32,385 nucleotides of DNA. It comes from Anaerolineales bacterium (GTDB taxonomy: Bacteria; Chloroflexota; Anaerolineae; Anaerolineales; Villigracilaceae). The notes under the pieces are model-generated. The model saw nothing but the letters and a program-made list of their open reading frames with translations. It was not told the origin of the DNA and did no database searches. Position 1 is the stretch's first letter. Each line of letters begins with the position of its first letter. This document shows, one piece after another, positions 1 through 7,937 of this stretch. The position numbers and the translations under genes are program-made. The stretch spans positions 1 through 32,385 of the forward strand of contig JAEURC010000040.1 of assembly GCA_016789025.1 (NCBI GenBank). The letters are read 5' to 3'.

Positions 1-411
1 CACGGCAAAGCGATATACAAAGTGATTGGCTACCGCGACCCTGCCGAAGTTGTGGATGATGAATATCCCGTCTGGTTGACCACAGGCAGGCGCTTGCAAA
101 ATTATCACACGCGCACGCAAACAGGTCGCTCGGCTGGCATCGAATATCTCGCGCCCGAAGAATATCTCGAAGTGAATCCCGATAATGTTTCGAAATGGGG
201 ACTCACCGACGGCGGCTGGGCAAAGGTCACAAGCCGACGTGGTGAAGTGCGCATCAAGGTCAAGTCCACGCCGCGCTCGCCGAAAGGCACCGTCTTCGCC
301 AGTTTCAGTTTTGCCGAAACGCCGATCAATAATTTAACGGGTTCGGGCTACGATCCCAACACACACACGGCTGAGTTGAAAGTGTGTACGGTTCGCGTGG
401 AGCCAGCCTAG
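1..411 (+). CDS. fdhF: Formate dehydrogenase catalytic subunit, C-terminal fragment
   Basis: The frame is open from base 1 to the TAG at 409-411, so this is the last 136 residues of a gene that begins outside the window. The text VWLTTGRRLQNYHTRTQT followed by SAGIEYLAPEEYLEVNP is typical of the molybdopterin dinucleotide-binding domain at the C-terminus of FdhF-type molybdenum or tungsten oxidoreductases. The later FASFSFAETPINNLTG segment also fits formate dehydrogenase. The enzyme oxidises formate to CO2 using a bis-MGD cofactor. The active-site Cys/Sec and the iron-sulfur part lie upstream and cannot be checked. The fdhD gene 88 bases downstream, needed for sulfuration of the FdhF cofactor, supports formate dehydrogenase over other family members. 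Confidence 0.88.
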   Translation, partial: HGKAIYKVIGYRDPAEVVDDEYPVWLTTGRRLQNYHTRTQTGRSAGIEYLAPEEYLEVNPDNVSKWGLTDGGWAKVTSRRGEVRIKVKSTPRSPKGTVFASFSFAETPINNLTGSGYDPNTHTAELKVCTVRVEPA

Positions 412-414
412 GTA

Positions 415-484
415 TGTCACCCTGAGCGACAGCGAAGGGTCTCCAAGATGATCTCGGAGATTCTTCGCTCCGCTCAGAATGACA
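415..484. repeat. Imperfect inverted repeat (REP/MITE-like)
   Basis: The left arm, about 415-443 (CACCCTGAGCGACAGCGAAG core), matches the reverse complement of the right arm, about 457-484 (CTTCGCTCCGCTCAGAATG core). The RNA would fold into one long hairpin. It fills the gap between fdhF and fdhD and ends 15 bases before the fdhD start codon, so it lies in the fdhD leader. I believe this sequence type is a dispersed palindrome in many environmental genomes; that is recollection, not a search. Confidence 0.8.
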
Positions 485-499
485 TGATGAAAGAAGTTG

Positions 500-1348
500 A
501 TGTCCCGCCTCAACAAATCAAAACAATCTATCTGGAAAGTCGAAGATAACCAAATCACGCGCAAGAAAGATATCCTTGCCACCGAAGAGCCGTTGGAAAT
601 TTTATTGCGCGCAGGCGACGAGCAAAAGACCCTTGCCATCACCATGCGCACGCCAGGCAACGATTACGATCTCGCGGCTGGATTTTTATACAACGAAGGG
701 ATCATCCATAGCAAAAATGATTTCACCAACATGACCTATTGCGTGGATGCTAAACAACAAGAATACAACTCGCTTCGAGTCCAGCTGACAGTTGATTCAA
801 TGCCCCATCTTCATCAATTCGAACGGCATATCTTTACCAACAGCGCTTGCGGCGTTTGTGGCACAACTATGCTCGATGACTTGAGCCAAAGAAATATTCC
901 AACCATTCCTTCTGGTCCAATCGTTGAGCCTTCGCTAATCACCTCCCTGCCCGATAAACTTCGCCAATCCCAAGCCTTGTTCGAATCCACTGGCGGGCTC
1001 CACGCCGCCGCATTATTCGATCTCGACGGAAACTTGCTAGCCGTCCGCGAAGATGTGGGACGACATAACGCCTTGGATAAATTAATCGGCTGGGGATTAC
1101 TAAACGACCAGATTCCATTTCATAACAAAATTTTACTGGTCAGCGGGCGCGCGAGTTATGAAATATTACAAAAAAGTTATGTGGCAGGCGTTCCGATCTT
1201 TTGCGCAGTATCCGCGCCCAGCAGTTTGGCAGTGGACGTTGCCGAACGATTCGGGATCACACTGATCGGATTCTTACGCGGGAATCGGTTCAATGTTTAC
1301 ACAGGCATTGAGCGGATCCAAGCAACAGAGCCTGCGTTGACGAACTAA
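500..1348 (+). CDS. fdhD: FdhD, sulfur carrier/sulfurtransferase for formate dehydrogenase
   Basis: 282 residues, the usual FdhD length. FdhD passes sulfur from the cysteine desulfurase IscS to the Mo-bis-MGD cofactor of FdhF in the cytoplasm. The family's CxxC pair is visible as SACGVCG (Cys117 and Cys120). Other family hallmarks are EEPLEILLR near the N-terminus, TMRTPGNDYDLAAGFLYNEG, STGGLHAAALFD, VREDVGRHNALDKLIG and LVSGRASYEI. I chose ATG 500 because AAAGAAG lies just before it; the in-frame TTG at 497 directly upstream is a less likely start. It follows the fdhF fragment in the same direction, separated only by a palindromic repeat, and converges on the glycosyltransferase gene with a 12-base gap. 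Confidence 0.95.
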   Translation: MSRLNKSKQSIWKVEDNQITRKKDILATEEPLEILLRAGDEQKTLAITMRTPGNDYDLAAGFLYNEGIIHSKNDFTNMTYCVDAKQQEYNSLRVQLTVDSMPHLHQFERHIFTNSACGVCGTTMLDDLSQRNIPTIPSGPIVEPSLITSLPDKLRQSQALFESTGGLHAAALFDLDGNLLAVREDVGRHNALDKLIGWGLLNDQIPFHNKILLVSGRASYEILQKSYVAGVPIFCAVSAPSSLAVDVAERFGITLIGFLRGNRFNVYTGIERIQATEPALTN

Positions 1349-1360
1349 AAGCCATCCCCT

Positions 1361-2296
1361 TTATTTATCATATCGAATCGGCTCCACTCCCCTATCACTT
1401 TCCTCTTTCTTCTTTCGTTCCCTCGCATAATAGAACGTCTCGCGCAACTGCGGTGTGACCAGACTGGTCTCGCGGTGACCCATCCGCGTCCCATAAAACT
1501 GCATGAAGCGGAACCAGAATATCGAGGCAATATTTTTCAGCAGCACACCTTCACGCGCGGCGTGCCACAAGTCGCTGAAGATATTTGTTATCGTCAGGCG
1601 AACAAAATCATATACATTGAAATGCGTCTCGGGATAGATCCGTTTGAACGCCATCGCTTCGCGGCGATAGCGATTGAACACGCCGCGCGGCGTCTCATTG
1701 TGGATGTGAACGATCTCGGCTTCGGCGACGTAGGCGATTTTGTATCCCTGCTCCTTCGTCCACTTTGCCCACGCCAGGTCTTCGAGCCCCGTCAAAGTCT
1801 CATCGTAGGGATTCTTCTCCCACATACTTTTTCGTATCGCGGCATTGGCGTTGTTGCAAAACGCGGTTGGCTGATTCGAGTCGCTTGCATCGGGATACCA
1901 CCGATGAAAAATTTGCTGTTCCGAATATTTCGCCGAGTCGGGTCCGCGCTGCTTGCCATACGTGAGCGCGACTCGCTCGTCTGCGGCAAACGGACGCAAC
2001 AACGACTCCAGCCAATCGGGATACACGGGATACACATGCGCGCTGGCGATGACGACGAACTCCCGCGTCGCTTCGCGGACCCCGAAGTTGAGCGACCTCC
2101 CAAACGTGAACTCCCCCGCAGCGATTCGCACGACTCTCGCGCCGAACGACTCGGCGATCGAAACGGTCGCATCAGTCGAGCCTGAATCGACAAGAATGAC
2201 TTCCACATCATTCAGTGTCTGCTGTTTGATTCCCTCCAGCAAACGACCGATGTGTTTCTCTTCGTTGTATGCGCGGATAACGAGAGAGCAGTTCAC
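1361..2296 (-). CDS. Family 2 glycosyltransferase (GT-A fold)
   Basis: A GT2 enzyme that probably adds a sugar from a nucleotide donor to a surface glycan or lipid-linked oligosaccharide. The N-terminus reads CSLVIRAYNEEKHIG, then EVILVDSGSTDAT, the classic GT2 nucleotide-binding strand and loop. The donor and acceptor part carries AFCNNANAAIRKSMW and ETLTGLEDLAWAKW with the ED acidic pair, resembling rhamnosyltransferase-like GT2 proteins. No TM segment is evident. I prefer GTG 2296, which overlaps the TGA of the upstream gene as GTGA (4 bases) and so suggests translational coupling. A second GTG at 2320 would add eight residues. It is the last gene of an apparent sulfotransferase/GT-C/GT2 operon. 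Substrates cannot be told from sequence. Confidence 0.85.
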   Translation of the reverse strand: MNCSLVIRAYNEEKHIGRLLEGIKQQTLNDVEVILVDSGSTDATVSIAESFGARVVRIAAGEFTFGRSLNFGVREATREFVVIASAHVYPVYPDWLESLLRPFAADERVALTYGKQRGPDSAKYSEQQIFHRWYPDASDSNQPTAFCNNANAAIRKSMWEKNPYDETLTGLEDLAWAKWTKEQGYKIAYVAEAEIVHIHNETPRGVFNRYRREAMAFKRIYPETHFNVYDFVRLTITNIFSDLWHAAREGVLLKNIASIFWFRFMQFYGTRMGHRETSLVTPQLRETFYYARERKKKEESDRGVEPIRYDK

Positions 2297-3801
2297 GAAT
2301 ACCGTTTCAACCTTTCCCACAATTCATCCCACGGCAAGCGCGGAGCGCGGCAAACAAAAATATTCGGCGGGTCGCTCAAATCGTTCCGAATGCCGTACTT
2401 ATTTCCAGTACCCCCCGCGACTAAGCATTCCTCGAACAGCGAGTCGGCATCCTCTTCCGAAAATCCGATCACGATCAAAATTTCAGGCGGCGGATTACCA
2501 TACCCGCGCAAAAAATAACTATTCGATCCGCTGATGGCATTAGGTAAGCCATACTCGCCTCCAAGCAAATTCAGCGCGGCGGCTTCATCATTTTCGCCTG
2601 CCAGAATTCCCACACGGAGTTTTTCATCATCGAGCAGATTTGAGTACACACCCGCGGTTGTTTGAACCATCTCATCCCAACCAATTTGTTCGGTGAAAAT
2701 ATCATGGACTTCGCTCGTGACATCCCACAGCGGAGAATTGATCGGCGCGATCGGCAACGACAATGCTCCTCCGATGAGCGCTCCGATTCCGACGAAGCCC
2801 CAGGTTGCCCCCGCCACGAGACGAGTTTTCGCCGCTGACAATTTTTCCACCCATCCTTGCCACACGACCGCGCCCGCCGCGATCAACATCGGGTAGGCAG
2901 GCGCTTGATAGTATGAGCGTCCTTGCGTGAAGAGATAAATGAAAAACGTGATGACAAAAATCCATCCGATGACGCGAAACGATTTCCCAGCCTGAGTTCC
3001 AAAATAATAGTATAAGCCTGCCATCCAAATCAAAATGGTGAACGGATTCGATGCAAGCAAAAACTGCTCGATCACATAATCGTCCGCGCGACCGATCGCT
3101 ACATCACGCGCATGGATGCTCGAAAGGAATTCCAGCGAAACGAAATTGTGTTGTACCTGCCAGATCAAGTTGGGCAGGAAGATCAACACCGAGATTGCGA
3201 CCCCACCCCACAGCCACTTGCTCCGCAAATATTTCCGCGCGTCTGTCAACAACACGCCTCCCACCAGACCCGCGACGTAAAACGCCATCGTGTACTTGGT
3301 CAACATCCCCAAGCCGATGACTGCGCCGATTCCCAGCCACCAACGCGGGTTATCTGATTTCAACAAGCGGATCACGAAATACGCGATCAACACGGACCAG
3401 AGGAAATCGAATGTCACATATTGAATCAACGACCCCTGGATCAACGCAATCGGCGCGATGGCAGAGACAGATGCCGCGAGAATTTGAGCCGCACGTTTGC
3501 CGCCTAATTCACGCGCCATCAAGCCTGCCAACACCAGCACAATGGCATGTGCCAACGCGGGAAACGTCCGCGCGCTGACGAGGGAGAAACCGAAGAGAGT
3601 CACTTCGACCCGAGCAAGGAAGGGAGTCAGCGGCGGGTATTCGATGAATCCCCAGTCCAGATTGTTCGCGTTGTCCATCACCACCATTTCGTCTTGATGA
3701 AAACCATATTGGTGATTTGTGAACATGTGCAGGAGGAATAAACCCAAAGCCATAAGCAGCAAAATATTGGTATCCGTGAAGAACGATTTGATAGACTTCA
3801 T
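2293..3801 (-). CDS. GT-C membrane glycosyltransferase (GT39/PMT, ArnT-like)
   Basis: About 502 residues with many hydrophobic segments, for example ILLLMALGLFLLHMF, AIVLVLAGLMAREL and VIGWIFVITFFIYLF. The first external loop reads FHQDEMVVMDNANNLDWGF then EYPPLTPFLARV, the acidic DE motif and YPPL signature of GT39/ArnT-type enzymes that use polyprenyl-phosphate sugars. It probably transfers a sugar to protein or lipid on the outer face of the membrane. The C-terminal 150 residues are a soluble domain (AGENDEAAALNLLGGEYGLP). I chose ATG 3801, preceded by AGAGG and 7 bases after the sulfotransferase stop; the in-frame TTG at 3825 would overlap the upstream gene. Its last bases overlap the GT2 start. 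Confidence 0.85.
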   Translation of the reverse strand: MKSIKSFFTDTNILLLMALGLFLLHMFTNHQYGFHQDEMVVMDNANNLDWGFIEYPPLTPFLARVEVTLFGFSLVSARTFPALAHAIVLVLAGLMARELGGKRAAQILAASVSAIAPIALIQGSLIQYVTFDFLWSVLIAYFVIRLLKSDNPRWWLGIGAVIGLGMLTKYTMAFYVAGLVGGVLLTDARKYLRSKWLWGGVAISVLIFLPNLIWQVQHNFVSLEFLSSIHARDVAIGRADDYVIEQFLLASNPFTILIWMAGLYYYFGTQAGKSFRVIGWIFVITFFIYLFTQGRSYYQAPAYPMLIAAGAVVWQGWVEKLSAAKTRLVAGATWGFVGIGALIGGALSLPIAPINSPLWDVTSEVHDIFTEQIGWDEMVQTTAGVYSNLLDDEKLRVGILAGENDEAAALNLLGGEYGLPNAISGSNSYFLRGYGNPPPEILIVIGFSEEDADSLFEECLVAGGTGNKYGIRNDLSDPPNIFVCRAPRLPWDELWERLKRYS

Positions 3802-3808
3802 GTCGCCT

Positions 3809-4663
3809 CTACTTTTCGTAGCCAAGTTTCACCAACAGACCGCCTGCTACATCATCGAAGATCTGCTTGTGTTCGTCGGTGAAATATTTTTTCCATTCGC
3901 CTGTCTTCCCCGAACGGAATGTGGGAGAACGGCTGGGGTTGATGGAAGACTCCAAGGATTCGAGGATCAACTCGCGGGGCGATGGAAGCGGGACGCGGGT
4001 GAGGAAATGATCCAGAATACCAGCGAGAGTTGCGGCGCGGGCGTGGATCAAATCCTCAAAATGGATCGCGAGGACTTCGGGGCGCTTCAACCAATCCATG
4101 TAAGGGGCGAAGCGTTCGGCGATGTTCGGGAATTCAATGTCCGCGTCGGGTCTTCCCAAAATGCTCGCCTTGAGGCGCGAATCAAAATCAGGCAGCGACT
4201 GGTAATACGCGTGATGAACGTGATTCTTTTCCATCTCGGTGACGTAGAACACATGCGAGACAACCACATCGCGCGGATCGCGGAAGATGAAATAGGGAAT
4301 AAATTTCGCTGAGCCCTCTGAAGAGGACAGGCACACACGTGCAACAGCCTCAGGTCGCGCAAAGAGATGCGCGGATGCCACATCGCGCGGACCGAGTGAA
4401 TCGAGCCAGCGAATCGCCTGCTCAGGCGCGCGCTTGATTCCACTTTCGCCTTCGTATTCTGCGTAGAACGAATGCAATCGCTTTGCATAAGGCGCGACAT
4501 TCGAGAAACCGAGCAAGATTTGATCGAGCAGATGCGTTCCGCTTTTAGGAAATGAAATGCCGAGTAAAACGGGCAGATCTGTTCGTTGCGATGCAAAGCG
4601 CAATCGTTGGGTCAGTTTTTCAAATGAGTACACGCCCGCCCGAAGCGATGATTTCAAATTCAT
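3809..4663 (-). CDS. Sulfotransferase (PAPS-dependent)
   Basis: 284 residues. It transfers sulfate from PAPS to an acceptor. The 5'-phosphosulfate loop is clear as FPKSGTHLLDQIL (residues 38-50), and the 3'-phosphate site as IFRDPRDVVVSH. Conserved text later includes IHFEDLIHARAATLAGI and the end motif FRSGKTGEWKKYFTDEH, as in Sulfotransfer_1 proteins. The next two genes are glycosyltransferases in one direction with gaps of 7 and -4 bases, so the acceptor is probably a glycan or glycolipid; that is inference. ATG 4663 avoids overlap with the divergent toxin gene. No Shine-Dalgarno precedes it, but a TGGTTTAAT box ends 6 bases upstream, consistent with a leaderless mRNA. Confidence 0.88.
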   Translation of the reverse strand: MNLKSSLRAGVYSFEKLTQRLRFASQRTDLPVLLGISFPKSGTHLLDQILLGFSNVAPYAKRLHSFYAEYEGESGIKRAPEQAIRWLDSLGPRDVASAHLFARPEAVARVCLSSSEGSAKFIPYFIFRDPRDVVVSHVFYVTEMEKNHVHHAYYQSLPDFDSRLKASILGRPDADIEFPNIAERFAPYMDWLKRPEVLAIHFEDLIHARAATLAGILDHFLTRVPLPSPRELILESLESSINPSRSPTFRSGKTGEWKKYFTDEHKQIFDDVAGGLLVKLGYEK

Positions 4664-4669
4664 AGGAGT

Positions 4670-4678
4670 ATTAAACCA
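4670..4678 (-). promoter_or_regulatory. Extended -10 promoter for the sulfotransferase operon
   Basis: On the minus strand TGG-TTTAAT (five of six matches to TATAAT, with an extended-10 TG) ends six bases before the ATG at 4663. Transcription would start at or next to the start codon. No good -35 is visible. Confidence 0.5.
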
Positions 4679-4696
4679 TATTTGCCAGACCTGTTG

Positions 4697-4725
4697 TTGA
4701 TTTTGAGACAAAACAAGACTATACT
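4697..4725 (+). promoter_or_regulatory. Promoter of the BrnT-like toxin, probably leaderless
   Basis: TTGATT (4697-4702), a 17-base spacer and TATACT (4720-4725) make a good sigma-70-type promoter. The -10 box ends only six bases before the ATG at 4732 and there is no Shine-Dalgarno sequence, so the transcript probably begins at the start codon. Confidence 0.65.
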
Positions 4726-4731
4726 TCCCAT

Positions 4732-4977
4732 ATGAAATTCGAGTGGGACCCCGCAAAAGCCGCAAGCAACATGCGAAAGCATGGCGTCACTTTTGAAGAA
4801 GCCATCACTGTTTTCAAAGACCCGCTTGCGTTCATCTTTGACGATACTGCCCACTCGGAACATGAACACCGCGAGATCATCATTGGATTGTCAGCAGTGC
4901 GTCGAATGATCCTGGTGTGCTTTGTAGAAAGACACGAAGATACCGTACGAATTGTCAGCGCGCGCCCAGCCACTTGA
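4732..4977 (+). CDS. brnT: BrnT family toxin (DUF497)
   Basis: 81 residues, the usual size for this RelE-fold ribonuclease toxin. It begins KFEWDPAKAASNMRKHGVTF, has an acidic EHEHREIIIG segment in the middle and ends VRIVSARPAT, the two ends that define DUF497/BrnT. The product would cleave mRNA on ribosomes unless bound by its antitoxin. As in BrnTA systems, the toxin gene comes first, with a partner 16 bases downstream. The promoter lies so close to the ATG that the mRNA is probably leaderless. The family assignment is strong; toxicity is inferred. Confidence 0.9.
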   Translation: MKFEWDPAKAASNMRKHGVTFEEAITVFKDPLAFIFDDTAHSEHEHREIIIGLSAVRRMILVCFVERHEDTVRIVSARPAT

Positions 4978-4993
4978 CAGGAAATCAAAGACT

Positions 4994-5230
4994 ATGAAGA
5001 AAACGTCAACAACCAAGCCCCGTAAAATTCAGGAAATGGCTTCCGAGTATCGTTTCGATTATCGGAAAGCAAAACGCAACCGTTTCGCCGCAAAGATGAA
5101 GAACGAGCCGCTCGTCGTCCTCATCGAACCAGATATCGCCAAAGTTTTCACCTCGTCAGATCAGGTGAACAACGCCCTTCGGGCATTGATTTCTGCAATG
5201 CCTGAGAAAAAAGTTGTGGCTGGAAAGTAA
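4994..5230 (+). CDS. Putative antitoxin of the BrnT-like toxin (non-BrnA type)
   Basis: 78 residues from ATG 4994, preceded by AGGAAA at 4979-4984. An in-frame start at 4952 would overlap the toxin by 26 bases and is less likely. The N-terminal 20 residues are very basic (KKTSTTKPRK). Then come EYRFDYRKAKRNRFAAKM and LVVLIEPDIAKVFTSSDQV with NNALRALI. I do not see the ribbon-helix-helix segment of canonical BrnA; instead the VVL-PD-A-VF-S-VN-ALR pattern resembles a small family I recall beside DUF497 genes. It probably neutralises the toxin by direct binding. The gene ends at a strong terminator shared with the convergent isomerase gene. Confidence 0.75.
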   Translation: MKKTSTTKPRKIQEMASEYRFDYRKAKRNRFAAKMKNEPLVVLIEPDIAKVFTSSDQVNNALRALISAMPEKKVVAGK

Positions 5231-5246
5231 GCGACCGAAAACTTGA

Positions 5247-5275
5247 AAAAGGCGACTCTGATCGAGTCGCCTTTT
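5247..5275. terminator. Bidirectional intrinsic terminator
   Basis: Stem AAAAGGCGACTC / GAGTCGCCTTTT with a 5-base loop, flanked by A and T runs so that it works in both directions. It sits between the convergent antitoxin (ends 5230) and isomerase (ends 5279) genes. Confidence 0.9.
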
Positions 5276-5278
5276 GAT

Positions 5279-6343
5279 TTACTTCGCATCTTTCATCGCT
5301 TCTTTGAGCTCAACCAGCGCCTGTATCGGAGTGGGGTCAACACCGTAGCCCATCGCTAAATAATATGACATGTAATCGCCAAACAGAATGGACGTCCACA
5401 TGTGGGCGAGGGGGGTGTTACCGCGCGCGTCAATGTAATCGGTGTTCATCCCTTCAAGCATGAAGGCTTTGCGCGTCAGATCGGACCTCAGCCTGTTGCG
5501 CGGATGGTCGGATGGCGCGCGCAAGAAGAGAGTCATCGTGTGGGCGTTGAGCGTCTCTTGCGGATTCATCGTCCCAGCCAGCGTGTTGTGATCGGCTTCG
5601 GGAAGAAACTCGAAGTTCGCGCCCGCTTTTGCCACTTCGTTGATCTGTCCCTTCCATCTTCGCGCAACCACGCTGAGCAAGCCCGATCCCATGAACGTCA
5701 CCCACCTCCCCATCAGTTGACCCGCGTAACGCTTGGCGGGATTCTTCACCGCAGGCACATCGGCTTTGAGATGCTGTTGCGTCCGTTTCATAGACGCGAC
5801 CGCATCTTCCATCTCTTTCGATTGATCGGGGATGAAGCCGAGTCGTTGGAACATGGCGAGCAGTAAGCCAAACGAGAATCCCACCGCGGCGCGAGGTTGA
5901 CCTTTGTGATCGAACGTCCACAACGGGATGTTGTTTTCCTTCGCGCGTTTCGCAAGTTCGCCGCCTGTGGATACGACGACGATTCGACATTCGGATTTTC
6001 GAGCGGACTCGAACGCGTCGAGCGTCTCTTCGGTGTTGCCTGAGTGCGACGAACAGACGACGAGAGTCTCGCCTCCGCGGGCGAAGAGAGGGAGTGAGTA
6101 ATCTCGATGGACTGAAACAGGCAGAAGGGCGAGAGAAGCGCAATATGAGGCGAGCAGATCGGCGCCGATGGCTGATCCGCCCATGCCTGCGATGACGACT
6201 TGTTTGAAATCCTTCCAATCGGGCAAAGCGTGTTTCATGCCGAGTTGATACGCGCTCGCGAGTTGATCGGGGAGGTTGTCAATCTCGCCGAGCATGTTGA
6301 GGGTGTCGAGTTGTTTGAAGCGTTCGAGGTCGTCGAGATTCAT
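5279..6343 (-). CDS. Bifunctional phosphoglucose/phosphomannose isomerase
   Basis: 354 residues, typical for the bifunctional PGI/PMI family known from archaea and some bacteria. It interconverts glucose-6-phosphate or mannose-6-phosphate with fructose-6-phosphate in glycolysis and sugar-nucleotide supply. The first SIS domain has VVIAGMGGSAIGADLLASY, then VVCSSHSGNTEETLDAFESA, the phosphate-binding SGNTEE loop. The second half carries EFLPEADHNTLAGTMNPQ, matching the family's E-x-NHN region, and ends with LVELKEAMKDAK. ATG 6343 has AGGTGA eight bases upstream. It stands alone: a palindrome separates it from the peptidase gene upstream and a terminator follows. No unusual residue is noted apart from HNT where NHN might be expected. 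Confidence 0.9.
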   Translation of the reverse strand: MNLDDLERFKQLDTLNMLGEIDNLPDQLASAYQLGMKHALPDWKDFKQVVIAGMGGSAIGADLLASYCASLALLPVSVHRDYSLPLFARGGETLVVCSSHSGNTEETLDAFESARKSECRIVVVSTGGELAKRAKENNIPLWTFDHKGQPRAAVGFSFGLLLAMFQRLGFIPDQSKEMEDAVASMKRTQQHLKADVPAVKNPAKRYAGQLMGRWVTFMGSGLLSVVARRWKGQINEVAKAGANFEFLPEADHNTLAGTMNPQETLNAHTMTLFLRAPSDHPRNRLRSDLTRKAFMLEGMNTDYIDARGNTPLAHMWTSILFGDYMSYYLAMGYGVDPTPIQALVELKEAMKDAK

Positions 6344-6363
6344 TTATTCACCTGACATTTTTC

Positions 6364-6430
6364 GCCGCGGAGTCGCAGAGACGCAGAGAAAGCTTTTGTT
6401 GTTTTCTCCGTGACTCTGAGTCTCTGTGGC
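6364..6430. repeat. Imperfect inverted repeat (REP/MITE-like)
   Basis: The left arm GCCGCGGAGTCGCAGAGACG..AGAGAAA (6364-6391) and right arm TTTTCTCCGTGACTCTGAGT..CTGTGGC (6402-6430) are imperfect reverse complements around an A/T-rich loop. It lies between the S10 peptidase and isomerase genes, in the isomerase leader. Sequence of this type is, from memory, a common dispersed palindrome in environmental genomes. Confidence 0.75.
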
Positions 6431-6452
6431 TAAACTGTTTAGCACCAATCAT

Positions 6453-7919
6453 CTATGCGGAGTCCTTGATGAATGCCGCCAGATCTTTTTTCATTTGCTT
6501 GAGCGAAGGGATGTGAATGTACATCATGTGACCCGCTTCGTAATAACCCATGCTCACATTGTCGCGCAACGATTCGTCGAGACCGAGATGATTGAACGTG
6601 TATTCGGTTGCGAAGTACGGCGTGCCGAGGTCGTAATATCCGTTCGCCACATAGACTTTGAGATACGGGTTGTACGTCATCGCGGAGCGCAACGTTTCAG
6701 CGACATTGACATAGGCGTTCTCAAATTCTTTATACGACCACGGATGCACGAAGCCGCTCAAAATTTCATACGGCAGATCGGATTCAAATTTCAACTCGCG
6801 GCGGATGTAATCGTAGAACGCGGCGGTGTACGGACCGATAACGTTCGTGAGCAACGGATCGTATTCGGCATTTTCAGTGACGCCGAGTCTGTCGCGCCCG
6901 ATCAAACGCGAGTCAAGCCGACCGACGGTGAGTCCGCGCTCGCGCAAAAGTTCCTTGAAATAATGCTGGTCGTTGATGCGTAGATTCGAGCGTTCGATAA
7001 ATTGTTCCGAGATGCCTGTGAAATACGACGCGCGCTTTACGATGTCGGCGCGTTCTTCTTTCGTTAGCGAATCGCCTTTGTGCAATGCTTTGGCGTAATC
7101 GCCGAGCGCGAACTCTTCGGCTTCTTTCAGCCAATCCTGCAACGGGCGATGAGGCTTGAGCGCGTCGTGATACCACGCGGTGGCGGTGTAACCAGGCAAA
7201 AACATGATGTAGGGCAGGTCATTGTTCACGTTGAAATCAATCGTGGTGAAATCCAACACGGCAGAGATGAGCATGAGTCCGTTCAAGTACATGCCGTGCC
7301 GTTCTTGCAAATATCCCGAAAGCCCCGACGCGCGCGTTGTGCCGTAACTTTCGCCGATCAAAAATTTCGGCGAGAGCCAGCGGTTGTAGCGCGTGGCATA
7401 CAAGCGGATAAAATCGCCGACGAGTTCAATATCTTTTTTGAAGCCGTGCCATTGCTTCGGCGCCACGCCCTCGACGGGACGCGTGTAGCCCGTGTTCATC
7501 GGGTCAATGAAAACGAGATCGGTCTCATCGAGGATCGAATATTCATTGTCCTTCAATTGAAATGGCGGCTTCGGCAGATCGCCGTCGTTCTTCATCAACA
7601 CGCGGCGCGGACCCAACACGCCGAGATGCAGCCACACGGACGACGACCCGGGTCCGCCGTTGAACGAAAACGTAAGCGGACGCTTCGCCGAATCGCCTGC
7701 ACCGTCTTTTGTGTACGCGACGAAGAAAACCTGCGCGCGCGGCTTCTCGCCCTCCGCTTCTTTCTCACGGTCGGCGGTTTCCTCTTTCAGCACCATCGTC
7801 CCCGCTGTGACGGTGTACTTGATCGTCTTGCCGCCGATCTTGATCGAATGTTTCGATACGACAAGATTGTCAGCGGCTTTGACTTCTTTTTTCTCTTCGG
7901 GTTTTTTATCTTCTGCCAT
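6453..7919 (-). CDS. Serine carboxypeptidase-like peptidase S10
   Basis: 488 residues with an alpha/beta-hydrolase fold. The family start FSFNGGPGSSSVWLHLG is clear, and the nucleophile elbow reads IGESYG (Ser191). The rest of the triad is visible as ANGYYDLGTPYFATEY (Asp430) and YYEAGHMMY (His464). It removes C-terminal amino acids from peptides. There is no signal peptide: the protein starts MAEDKKPEEKKEVKAAD, a charged tail, so it is predicted to be cytoplasmic, unlike most studied secreted or vacuolar S10 enzymes. The gene starts 18 bases after the upstream membrane-protein gene and may share its transcript. A GAAGGGA box lies upstream of the ATG. Confidence 0.93.
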   Translation of the reverse strand: MAEDKKPEEKKEVKAADNLVVSKHSIKIGGKTIKYTVTAGTMVLKEETADREKEAEGEKPRAQVFFVAYTKDGAGDSAKRPLTFSFNGGPGSSSVWLHLGVLGPRRVLMKNDGDLPKPPFQLKDNEYSILDETDLVFIDPMNTGYTRPVEGVAPKQWHGFKKDIELVGDFIRLYATRYNRWLSPKFLIGESYGTTRASGLSGYLQERHGMYLNGLMLISAVLDFTTIDFNVNNDLPYIMFLPGYTATAWYHDALKPHRPLQDWLKEAEEFALGDYAKALHKGDSLTKEERADIVKRASYFTGISEQFIERSNLRINDQHYFKELLRERGLTVGRLDSRLIGRDRLGVTENAEYDPLLTNVIGPYTAAFYDYIRRELKFESDLPYEILSGFVHPWSYKEFENAYVNVAETLRSAMTYNPYLKVYVANGYYDLGTPYFATEYTFNHLGLDESLRDNVSMGYYEAGHMMYIHIPSLKQMKKDLAAFIKDSA

Positions 7920-7937
7920 GTGAGATTTCCCTTCTCG

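Noticed and set aside
1475..2185. A 236-codon open frame on the plus strand opposite the GT2 gene
   Set aside because: Arg/His-rich text typical of a shadow frame; the GT2 frame carries the motifs.
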